The notes beneath the pieces are model-generated. The model had not been told where the DNA came from. It did no database searches and was given only the letters and a program-made list of their open reading frames with translations. A stretch of 6,443 bases of DNA, taken from contig SXKQ01000168.1 of NCBI GenBank assembly GCA_005778045.1, forward strand, positions 1 through 6,443, in the 5' to 3' direction. This DNA comes from Planctomycetia bacterium (GTDB lineage Bacteria > Planctomycetota > UBA1135 > GCA-002686595). Positions 1 to 5,071 of the stretch are shown here, piece by piece. Position 1 is the stretch's first letter. Every line of letters begins with the position of its first letter. Made by a program: the position numbers and the translations under genes.

Positions 1-159
1 GCCGTCCTTGGTGACGGTCGGCGCGCCCCAGCCCTTGTCGAGCACCGCGTTGCGGCCGCGGGGGCCGAGCGTGCTGGTCACGGCCTTGGAGAGCTTCTCG
101 ACGCCGCGGCGGATCGCCTCGCGCGCGTCGGCTTCGAACACAATCTGCTTGGCTGCCAT
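1..159 (-). CDS. groEL: Chaperonin GroEL (60 kDa, Hsp60), N-terminal fragment cut by window edge
   Basis: ATP-dependent cytosolic folding chaperonin, which forms a double-ring cage and normally works with the GroES lid. Only codons 1-53 are present; the gene continues off the left edge. The reverse-strand translation begins [20 protein letters not shown] and aligns without gaps to the family start. It contains the nucleotide-binding TLGPRGRN (residues 30-37) and ends at TKDG (50-53), where K51 and D52 fall at the same positions as in E. coli GroEL; D52 is an ATPase residue. The ATG at 159-157 is supported by the classic MAAK start and by AGAAGG eight bases upstream (173-168 on the minus strand). 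No groES lies directly upstream: the next gene is divergent and unrelated. This may therefore be an extra groEL copy, or groES may sit elsewhere. Identity is very secure despite the short fragment. Confidence 0.95.
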   Translation of the reverse strand, partial: MAAKQIVFEADAREAIRRGVEKLSKAVTSTLGPRGRNAVLDKGWGAPTVTKDG

Positions 160-211
160 GGAGGGAACCTTCTGTCGTCTCTCGTGCTCGGGCGCGAACG
201 GTCGGACCCGA

Positions 212-259
212 GGGGGTCTGGGAGGTTGGGGGACGGGGTAGGTGAGCGGGGTCCGGGGG
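212..259 (+). other. G-tract cluster with G-quadruplex-forming pattern in the groEL 5' region
   Basis: The plus strand has six runs of three or more G at 212-216, 220-222, 228-232, 235-238, 248-251 and 255-259. The first four are separated by loops of 3, 5 and 2 bases, meeting the usual G3+N1-7 quadruplex pattern. It lies 53-100 bases upstream of the groEL start and on the template strand for groEL transcription, so the groEL transcript would be C-rich here. Whether it folds is inference; in high-GC DNA such clusters also arise by composition. Confidence 0.5.
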
Positions 260-408
260 AGCGCACGGCGCGCCAAAAACTGGAGCAAGCCGGGCACAGC
301 CTGCACGGTCGCCGAAGCGAGCCGCCCGAGCTGCTGGGCCTTCGCCTCTAGCAAGAACGGTGCCGAGGGTCCTGCAGCGAGTCCGCGGGTCCATCGGTAC
401 TCAAGCTG

Positions 409-463
409 CTGCCGTTCTGGCAGCGGTCGAGGAGTACTCTCCCCGGGCCTGCCAAGCTGGCAG
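409..463. promoter_or_regulatory. Paired operator-like inverted repeats CTGCC-N5-GGCAG, 40 bp apart
   Basis: Two inverted repeats share the same arms and spacer length: CTGCC-GTTCT-GGCAG at 409-423 and CTGCC-AAGCT-GGCAG at 449-463. Both are followed by CG, giving a 9-bp direct repeat CTGGCAGCG. Their centres (416 and 456) are 40 bp apart, close to four helical turns, so a bound protein would sit on one face. The palindrome GAGTACTC (432-439) lies at the midpoint. The second site ends 11 bp before the proposed -35 of the downstream gene. This geometry resembles a paired operator; the binding protein is unknown. Each repeat could also fold as a short RNA hairpin if transcribed. Confidence 0.45.
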
Positions 464-474
464 CGTTCATGCCC

Positions 475-503
475 CTCGCACCACTCCGCGCACCGCGTAG
501 TAT
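475..503 (+). promoter_or_regulatory. Candidate leaderless promoter of the NPCBM gene
   Basis: TAGTAT at 498-503 matches the -10 pattern TAnnnT and ends six bases before the ATG at 510, so transcription would start at or next to the start codon. CTCGCA (475-480) is a weak -35 (3 of 6) at 17-bp spacing. The absence of any Shine-Dalgarno sequence before the ATG fits a leaderless transcript. The -35 match is poor, so this is a candidate only. Confidence 0.4.
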
Positions 504-509
504 CCCGGC

Positions 510-1709
510 ATGCTCGTCCGCACGCTGCTCTTCACCTTGCCCGTCGCCGCGCTGTGCGCACCCGGTCCCGCATCCTCGGGAGAGCGGCGGGAGAGCGGCA
601 AGCTGTGGATCGAGGCGCGCGATGGCAGCCTCGCCTCGCGTTCTCTCGAGGGCTTCGAGCTCGGGGCGTCCCAGCTGGCGCAGGCGGTGTCCGTGCGCGT
701 CGAGGGGTGCAGCGAGCCGACTCCGCCGGGCGAGGCCGCGCGGCGCGCCAGCGTGGCGCTCGTGGGCGGTGATCGGCTGATGGCGGCCGTCCGCGGCGGA
801 GACGGCGACCGGCTCGAGCTCGAACTCGCGGGCGGGGCGCAACTCGCGCTCGACGTGGGCGAACTGCTCACGCTCGAGTTCCGTAGCGAGGGCACGGCCG
901 CTTTCGCGGCGCCTGCGCGCGGCGATCGCTTGTACTGGGTGCGGCCCGCAGGGTTCGACACCTTGGACGGCACGCTCGAGGGCTTCTCCGCCGAGGGCGT
1001 GAAGTTCGACGGTGTGCTGGGCTCGCGCACCTTCCCCTGGGCCGAGGTCGCGGCGTTGTTCGTCGAGCCGCTGGAGGATCCGCGCTCGTTGCCCGAACGC
1101 GCCGTGCTGCTCGACCTCGCGGACGGCGGGCGCATCTCGGGCGGGCTCGTGCGCTGGGACTCGGGCGGTCTCACGCTCGCTCTCGACGCGCAGCGCACGC
1201 TCGTGTTCCCGAGCGGAGCGGTGCGGGAGCTCACCACGGGCGACGGCAGTGTCGCGTTCCTGTCCGCGCTCGAGCCCGCGCTCGTGCGCGAGGGCTGGGA
1301 AGAGGGTGGCGACCTCGGCCTGCGCTGGCCTTGGCAGCGCGATCGCTCCGTCACGGGTTCGCCGCTCTCCGCGGGCGGTCGAGTCTGGGCGCGCGGGCTC
1401 GGCGTGCACGCCCCTTCGCGGCTCGAGTTCGAGTTGGACGGCACGTGGAAGAGCCTGCGCGGCGCAGTCGCGATCGACGACTCGGTGCGTCTGCTCGCCT
1501 ACCGCGGCTGCGTAGAGTTCTCGATCTTCCTCGACGGCGCAAGCGAGCCTGCGTGGCGTAGCGGACGCGTGCGCGGCGGCGAGGCGCCGCTTGCGCTGCC
1601 GACTCTCGCGCTCGACGGCAAGCGCCGGCTGGCGCTGGTCGTCGACATGGACGAGCGCTCCTTCGTCGCAGACCGCGCGGACTGGCTGCGCATGTTGCTC
1701 GTGCGCTAG
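510..1709 (+). CDS. Secreted NPCBM/NEW2 domain protein with three beta-rich repeats
   Basis: A 399-residue protein of unknown specific function, probably exported. Residues 1 to about 21 look like a signal peptide ([16 protein letters not shown] core); C16 is not in a good lipobox because Leu precedes it. About 82-124, 138-184 and 199-241 share a loose pattern of G-D/G-R, a hydrophobic strand, then L-x-L pairs and a closing hydrophobic strand, suggesting three small beta modules. The C-terminal part (about 248-398) is an NPCBM-type carbohydrate-binding module: [19 protein letters not shown] (283-301), [15 protein letters not shown] (335-343) and the closing [10 protein letters not shown] (388-397). 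Such modules usually occur on glycosidases or exported planctomycete proteins; no catalytic domain is recognisable, so it may only bind glycans. No Shine-Dalgarno precedes the ATG; the start is chosen because it yields the signal peptide. The gene is single and convergent with its downstream neighbour. Confidence 0.85.
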   Translation: MLVRTLLFTLPVAALCAPGPASSGERRESGKLWIEARDGSLASRSLEGFELGASQLAQAVSVRVEGCSEPTPPGEAARRASVALVGGDRLMAAVRGGDGDRLELELAGGAQLALDVGELLTLEFRSEGTAAFAAPARGDRLYWVRPAGFDTLDGTLEGFSAEGVKFDGVLGSRTFPWAEVAALFVEPLEDPRSLPERAVLLDLADGGRISGGLVRWDSGGLTLALDAQRTLVFPSGAVRELTTGDGSVAFLSALEPALVREGWEEGGDLGLRWPWQRDRSVTGSPLSAGGRVWARGLGVHAPSRLEFELDGTWKSLRGAVAIDDSVRLLAYRGCVEFSIFLDGASEPAWRSGRVRGGEAPLALPTLALDGKRRLALVVDMDERSFVADRADWLRMLLVR

Positions 1710-1714
1710 GAGAC

Positions 1715-1731
1715 GCGCCGAACATCGGCGC
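1715..1731. terminator. Short GC hairpin between convergent genes (possible bidirectional terminator)
   Basis: GCGCCG-AACAT-CGGCGC forms a 6-bp stem with a 5-base loop in the 32-bp gap between two convergent genes. There is no T-tract on either side, so it would be a weak or factor-assisted terminator. The octamer GCGCTAGG occurs twice (1703-1710, containing the stop codon, and 1728-1735). Confidence 0.4.
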
Positions 1732-1741
1732 TAGGCGCGGC

Positions 1742-2782
1742 TCAGGCGCCGCGGGACGCGCGCAGCGCCGAGTCGAGGCTGCGGTAATACACGCCGCGAT
1801 CGCCGCCTGAGCGCTTGGCGTGGCGCAGCGCTTCCTCGGCGTGCTGGCGCATCTGGCCCTCGCTCTCGACGTCCTCGCCGTTGAAAGTCTCGAAGCCCAG
1901 ACTCGCGGTCACGACCAGCGGCGGATGCACCTTGAGCTCGCGCGTCGCTTCCGGGATCTGCTCGAGCAGACGCTGCACGACGCGCGCGGCGTCGACCTTG
2001 CGCGTGTAGGGGAGCAGCACGCAGAACTCGTCGCCCCCGAGGCGCGCGGCTACGTCCTCGGCGCGCAGCGAGCGTCGCACGGCCGCGCCCACGCGCGCGA
2101 TCACCTCGTCGCCCACGGTGTGGTCGTAGAGCTTGTTGATGCGGCCGAAGTCGTCGAGGTCGAGCAGCAGGAGCCCGAGGTCGAGTTGGTGGCGCTGGGC
2201 GGCGGAAAAGTGCTGGCGCAGCTGCTCTTGGAAGACCTGCGGCCGCAGCAAGTCGGTGCGGTCGTCGTGGGTTGCGAGGTGCTGCAGATGCTCGAGCTCG
2301 CTGCGCGTCTCGATGCGTCGCAGCAGCATTTCCAAGCGCACCGCGAGTTCCTCGTCGCTCGCCCCGCGGCGCACGAGGTCGATCGGTCCGTGACGCTCGC
2401 CGCGCAACGCCTCGACCAGGCCCGTGCTCGGGCCGTCTTCGCCCACGACCGCGAGCATCCCGGTGCGCCCGTCGGCGCGGCGCGCGCGGTCCACGACCTC
2501 GAACTCGGCCTCCCCGAGCCCTGCGAGCGCGTCGAGCACCACGAGCGCCGGAGGCGAGTGGGCGAGCATCTCCCAGGAGCGCCGCAGCGTGGCGGAGACG
2601 AGCACCGAGTAGCCGAGTTGCCCGAGCAAGCGCGAGCGGGCCAGAGTGCCCTCGCCGCGGTGGTCGCAGACAAGCACGGTGGTGCCCGCGCGACCGGCGA
2701 GGTCGCGCGCGAGGGTGCTGCCGCGGGCGGCGGAGTCGCCGCGGCCGCCGGCTGCGGGCGTGCTAGGAAAAGAGTCTGTCAC
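1742..2782 (-). CDS. Receiver-like/GGDEF protein, probable diguanylate cyclase
   Basis: A 346-residue cytosolic protein likely making cyclic di-GMP from two GTP. Residues 1-33 are low complexity. About 34-156 resemble a response-regulator receiver: a strand VLVCD with a single acid (D40), a candidate phosphoacceptor D84 in LVVLD, but no clear conserved Thr/Ser and RR where the usual Lys lies (LVRRG, 136-140). It may be a pseudo-receiver. The GGDEF domain (about 165-335) has DLDDF (208-212), N216 and D225 for guanine binding, an intact GGDEF (249-253), and the product-inhibition I-site RAED (240-243) exactly five residues before it. Departures: the entry motif is THDDRTDLLRP in place of the common DxLTxLxNR, and FGRIN replaces FKKIN, losing a usual lysine. 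The GTG start at 2782 has only a weak GAGA upstream. No sensor kinase or EAL gene is adjacent, so the input signal is unknown. Confidence 0.88.
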   Translation of the reverse strand: MTDSFPSTPAAGGRGDSAARGSTLARDLAGRAGTTVLVCDHRGEGTLARSRLLGQLGYSVLVSATLRRSWEMLAHSPPALVVLDALAGLGEAEFEVVDRARRADGRTGMLAVVGEDGPSTGLVEALRGERHGPIDLVRRGASDEELAVRLEMLLRRIETRSELEHLQHLATHDDRTDLLRPQVFQEQLRQHFSAAQRHQLDLGLLLLDLDDFGRINKLYDHTVGDEVIARVGAAVRRSLRAEDVAARLGGDEFCVLLPYTRKVDAARVVQRLLEQIPEATRELKVHPPLVVTASLGFETFNGEDVESEGQMRQHAEEALRHAKRSGGDRGVYYRSLDSALRASRGA

Positions 2783-2955
2783 GGGTCGGTTCTCGCGCCC
2801 GGCCGTGGCCGGACCAGCTTCTCAAGTATGAACCAGCTGGCACGATTTAGGGATTCGCAAGCGCAGGAAGGGGTCCCGGGGCGGCCTGCCACCGCCCGTG
2901 CACCGCTCCAGCGCATCCGGAGCGTCCGCGCTCGCCCGTCGACGGGGGCGTCGGT

Positions 2956-2983
2956 TTGACTCCCCGGCGCGGCTCGCTACACT
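2956..2983 (+). promoter_or_regulatory. Sigma70-type promoter of the rpsB-tsf-pyrH-frr operon
   Basis: TTGACT (2956-2961; 5 of 6 to TTGACA) and TACACT (2978-2983; 4 of 6 to TATAAT) are separated by 16 bp. It is the best housekeeping promoter in the window, as expected for a highly expressed ribosomal gene. Transcription should start near 2989-2991, giving a leader of about 165 bases. Confidence 0.75.
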
Positions 2984-2987
2984 CCTC

Positions 2988-3009
2988 GCCCCCGAGAATT
3001 CTCGGGGGC
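2988..3009. promoter_or_regulatory. Perfect 22-bp palindrome at the operon transcription start
   Basis: Each arm is GCCCCCGAGAA, with its exact reverse complement and no spacer (centre between 2998 and 2999). It begins about five bases after the -10 and covers the expected transcription start. As DNA it could be an operator for a dimeric regulator. As RNA it would put a 9-bp stem with an AAUU loop at or near the mRNA 5' end, which could protect the transcript. Both readings are inference. Confidence 0.65.
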
Positions 3010-3076
3010 CTGAGCATCTGGCCGCGTGGCCGGGCGCCCTGTCACATTTCCGTTCGTCCAACCTCCAACCCATCCC

Positions 3077-3118
3077 GGTCCCCCAGGGACCCCTGCGACG
3101 CCGAGTGGCGTCGACAGG
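3077..3118 (+). promoter_or_regulatory. Structured rpsB leader: two abutting hairpins
   Basis: Hairpin 1 is GGTCCC-CCA-GGGACC (3077-3091). Hairpin 2 begins at the next base: CCTG + CGACGCC, loop GAGT, GGCGTCG, a single bulged A (3114), then CAGG (3092-3118), an 11-bp stem. With no base between them they could stack coaxially. The following 35 bases to the ATG are mainly pyrimidines and look unpaired. In E. coli the S2 protein represses rpsB-tsf through the rpsB leader; a similar role here is possible but unproven. Confidence 0.5.
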
Positions 3119-3153
3119 CTCACTTCCCTCAACTCCCGTCACCTTCGATCCTC

Positions 3154-4014
3154 ATGGAAACCGTCTCGGTCCAGCAACTCATCGAAGCGGGTGTGCACTT
3201 CGGATGCCGCGTGTCGCGGTGGAATCCGAAGATGGCGCCGTACATCTACGGTCGCCGCAACCTGATTCACATCATGGACCTGCGCGAGACCCTCCGGGGC
3301 CTCCTGCGGGCGCAGAACTTTCTCTACCACGTCGCCGCCGAAGGATCGCAGATCCTGTTCGTCGGCACCAAGCGCCAGGTCAAGGGCGTCGTCCAAGACG
3401 CGGGTCAGCGCACGGGCATGCCGGTCGTGACCGAGCGCTGGATCGGTGGCACGCTCACGAACTTCTCGGTCATCCGCAGCCGCCTCCGTCGCCTCGAAGA
3501 ACTCGAAGGCATGGAAGAGTCGGGCACGATCGAGATCGAGTCCAAGAAGATGGCTTCCACGCTGCGCCGCGAGAAGAAGAAGATCGAGCGCAACCTCGGC
3601 GGCATCCGCGAGATGACCGAGATCCCCGGCGCGATGGTCGTAATCGACCCCGCGCGCGAGATCAACGCGATCAAGGAAGCGCGCCGCCTCGGCGTGCCGG
3701 TGGTCGGCATCCTCGACACCGACTGCGACCCGAGCGTGGTCGACATCGTGATCCCGGGCAACGACGACGCGCTGAAGAGCGTGCGCCTCTTGATCGACCG
3801 TCTTGCGACGGCCGTCGAGGAAGGCTGCGCCAACCGTCGCGAGCAGACCGCGACCACCGGTGGCGAGCGTGGCGATCAGGCTCCGGTGGGCGACGAGCCG
3901 CGCCCGACGCGTGGCAACCGCGCCGCTGACCTGCGTTCGCGTCGCGGTGGCGCTCCGGCCGCCGCCCCCGCCGCGAGCGAAGCGGCCGCGCCCGCGCCCG
4001 AAGTGGGTGCCTGA
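3154..4014 (+). CDS. rpsB: 30S ribosomal protein S2
   Basis: Structural protein of the small ribosomal subunit, bound late in assembly near the neck on the solvent side, next to the S1 site. Family motifs are in order: AGVHFG (12-17), RWNPKM (22-27), IYGRRNLIHIMDL (31-43), FVGTKRQ (69-75), RWIGGTLTNF (95-104), a Lys-rich helical insert (130-147), PGAMVVIDP (158-166), and DTDCDP (188-193) with IPGNDDA (200-206). At 286 residues it exceeds the usual roughly 240: residues from about 226 are a tail rich in Gly, Arg, Ala and Pro, ending in an Ala/Pro stretch. The ATG at 3154 gives the normal METVSVQQLIEAGVHFG start, although no Shine-Dalgarno precedes it, only a pyrimidine-rich stretch. First gene of the operon, driven by the promoter at 2956-2983. 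Confidence 0.97.
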   Translation: METVSVQQLIEAGVHFGCRVSRWNPKMAPYIYGRRNLIHIMDLRETLRGLLRAQNFLYHVAAEGSQILFVGTKRQVKGVVQDAGQRTGMPVVTERWIGGTLTNFSVIRSRLRRLEELEGMEESGTIEIESKKMASTLRREKKKIERNLGGIREMTEIPGAMVVIDPAREINAIKEARRLGVPVVGILDTDCDPSVVDIVIPGNDDALKSVRLLIDRLATAVEEGCANRREQTATTGGERGDQAPVGDEPRPTRGNRAADLRSRRGGAPAAAPAASEAAAPAPEVGA

Positions 4015-4032
4015 GCGCGCCCGCCCCAAGGC

Positions 4033-4076
4033 GAGGCCCGCGTCGCGCGCTCTCCGGAGCGCCCGGCGCGGGCCTC
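4033..4076 (+). terminator. Long hairpin after rpsB with a cUCCGg tetraloop (attenuator-like)
   Basis: An outer 10-bp perfect stem GAGGCCCGCG (4033-4042) / CGCGGGCCTC (4067-4076) encloses a 6-bp stem GCGCTC / GAGCGC (4047-4062) capped by TCCG closed by C-G, a member of the very stable cUNCGg tetraloop class. No U-tract follows (CCCAAAACCC). It could act as a leaky terminator lowering distal gene expression, as an RNA processing or stability element, or as part of tsf control. Confidence 0.55.
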
Positions 4077-4100
4077 CCCAAAACCCGCGGGCCCTGTGCA

Positions 4101-4116
4101 CGACGCCGAGGCGTCG
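4101..4116 (+). repeat. Hairpin CGACGCCGAGGCGTCG, near-copy of the rpsB leader hairpin
   Basis: The 16-bp inverted repeat folds as CGACGC-CGAG-GCGTCG. It matches the rpsB leader element at 3096-3113 (CGACGCCGAGTGGCGTCG) except for two missing bases. Both copies follow a GC palindrome and a CCCTG/CCCCTG string. It lies 93 bases before the tsf start. Confidence 0.5.
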
Positions 4117-4155
4117 CGCGTGCTCGCCACCCGACAGCCCAAGATTCGCATCTGC

Positions 4156-4177
4156 CGCGACGGCCCCGACTGTCGCG
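4156..4177 (+). promoter_or_regulatory. Hairpin upstream of the tsf start
   Basis: CGCGAC (4156-4161) and GTCGCG (4172-4177) form a 6-bp stem with a 10-base loop ending 32 bases before the tsf ATG. With the two upstream hairpins it makes the 195-bp rpsB-tsf spacer heavily structured up to the ribosome binding region, where only a weak GAGAG (4200-4204) is seen. I see no internal promoter in the spacer. Confidence 0.35.
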
Positions 4178-4209
4178 CCCTTTCCGCACACGACGAAGCG
4201 AGAGCTCCC

Positions 4210-5058
4210 ATGACGACGATCAGTGCCAAGATGGTTTCGGAACTGCGCGAGCGCACCGGCGCGGGCCTGATGGAGTGCAAGCGCGCCCTCGAGGCCGCTG
4301 GCGGCGACATCGAGGTGGCTATCGACAACCTGCGCAAGAGCGGCCTCAAGAACGCTGACAAGCGCGCGGGCCGCAAGGCGGGCGCCGGTCGCGTCGCCGC
4401 CGTGCGCTCCGCTGACGGCCGCAAGGCTGCGGTGGTGATGATGACCTGCGAGACCGACTTCGTTCCGCCGACCGAGGACTTCTCGGGCCTGCTCGGCAAG
4501 CTCGCGCAGCACGCCTTCGACCACCGCATCGGCTCCGCCGCGGACCTGCTCGCCTCGAACCTCGGCGGCACGGTCGCCTTGGACGTCGTCAAGGGACTGA
4601 CCGCCAAGTGCGGCGAGAACTGCGAAGTGCCGCACGTCGCGTTCATGGAGAACGCCAAGGGCTTCGTCGGCGGCTACATCCACTTCGACCAGAAGATCGG
4701 CGGCTTTGCCTCGGTCTCGACGAGCGTGGACGCAGCCAAGGCCGCGGAGTTCCTCAACAAGCTCGGCCAGCACCTCGTGTTCGCCCGCCCGGTCGCGGTG
4801 AGTCGCGACCAGATCCCCGCCGACGTGATCGAGCGCGAGCGCAAGGTCTACATGGAGAGCGAAGAAGTGCTCGCCAAGCCGGCCGACAAGCGCGAAGGCA
4901 TCGTCAACGGCAAGATCAACAAGTACTACGGCACGGTCGCCCTCGAGGAGCAGCCTTGGTACCTCGACAACGCGACGAGCGTGAAGAAGATGCTCGCCGA
5001 GGCCCTCGGTGCCGATGCCAAGGTCGAATGCTTCGCGCTGTTCGCGCTCAACGCGTGA
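4210..5058 (+). CDS. tsf: Elongation factor Ts (EF-Ts)
   Basis: Guanine nucleotide exchange factor that releases GDP from EF-Tu so it can reload GTP and aminoacyl-tRNA. The 282-residue length equals the usual size. The N-terminal UBA-like module is clear: MVSELRERTGAGLMECKRAL (8-27) and GGDIEVAIDNLRKSG (31-45). TDFV (82-85) is the conserved loop that contacts EF-Tu at its Mg/nucleotide site. The C-terminal part keeps the family pattern KREGIVNGKINKYY and EEQPW in the coiled-coil/closing region. The ATG at 4210 places the UBA module at its normal offset; ATG at 4231 (M8) is a less likely alternative. The start has only a weak GAGAG. Second gene of the operon, 195 bases after rpsB and 13 before pyrH. 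Confidence 0.97.
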   Translation: MTTISAKMVSELRERTGAGLMECKRALEAAGGDIEVAIDNLRKSGLKNADKRAGRKAGAGRVAAVRSADGRKAAVVMMTCETDFVPPTEDFSGLLGKLAQHAFDHRIGSAADLLASNLGGTVALDVVKGLTAKCGENCEVPHVAFMENAKGFVGGYIHFDQKIGGFASVSTSVDAAKAAEFLNKLGQHLVFARPVAVSRDQIPADVIERERKVYMESEEVLAKPADKREGIVNGKINKYYGTVALEEQPWYLDNATSVKKMLAEALGADAKVECFALFALNA

Positions 5059-5071
5059 GCGGAGCGGCGCG

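Larger units (their letters stand above)
160..509. other. 350-bp divergent intergenic region between groEL and the NPCBM gene
   Basis: No convincing gene is seen; open frames crossing it have the composition of shadow frames and resemble no family I know. It should carry the promoters of both divergent genes. Contents: a groEL Shine-Dalgarno (168-173), a G-run cluster on the plus strand (212-259), two identical-architecture inverted repeats flanking a GAGTACTC palindrome (409-463), and a candidate promoter abutting the plus-strand gene (475-503). I looked for a CIRCE operator (TTAGCACTC-N9-GAGTGCTAA) and a HAIR operator and found neither. No clear sigma70 promoter for groEL was recognisable on the minus strand. 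Confidence 0.7.
2783..3153. other. 371-bp divergent control region between the GGDEF gene and rpsB
   Basis: No gene is supported. For the minus-strand gene it holds a small hairpin CCGGCC-GT-GGCCGG (2799-2812) and a direct repeat ACCAGCT (2813-2819, 2832-2838; 19-bp period) around a weak -10-like CATACT (2830-2825, minus), with no good -35. For the operon it holds inverted repeats CGCTCC-N9-GGAGCG (2904-2924), CCCGTCGACGGG (2935-2946) and CGACG-N4-CGTCG (2940-2953) just upstream of a strong promoter, then a 22-bp palindrome and a leader of about 165 bases with two adjacent hairpins. Confidence 0.7.

Noticed and set aside
399..405. ACTCAAG, identical to one half of the HspR HAIR operator
   Set aside because: The required CTTGAGT partner seven bases away is absent; a single 7-mer is not evidence.
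160..509. CIRCE operator for groEL
   Set aside because: No TTAGCACTC-N9-GAGTGCTAA or near match is present; GTACTC...GAGTAC (397-437) has the wrong arms and a 29-bp spacer.
242..772. Plus-strand open frame of 176 codons starting in the groEL upstream region
   Set aside because: Arg/Ala/Ser-rich shadow composition, overlaps the NPCBM gene in another frame, and has no family motif.
348..1444. Long minus-strand open frames (353 and 325 codons) opposite the NPCBM gene
   Set aside because: High-GC antisense shadows: low-complexity Arg/Ala/Glu or Ser/Pro composition, while the plus-strand frame has a signal peptide and NPCBM domain.
2813..2840. ACCAGCT direct repeat upstream of the GGDEF gene as an operator
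   Set aside because: Only seven bases repeated once, with no well-supported promoter on that strand; kept only as a note in the intergenic entry.
1820..2959. Plus-strand open frame of 379 codons over the GGDEF gene
   Set aside because: It is the antisense of a gene with intact GGDEF and I-site motifs; composition is His/Ala/Glu-rich with no recognisable domain.
2956..3153. In-frame N-terminal extension of rpsB from an ATG at 2956
   Set aside because: That ATG overlaps the operon -35 element, the extension crosses the promoter and leader hairpins, and family S2 proteins begin at the METVSVQQL site.
3139..4773. Minus-strand open frame of 544 codons
   Set aside because: It is the longest open frame in the window but runs opposite both rpsB and tsf, which are certain; its sequence is repetitive Ala/Arg/Asp/His shadow.
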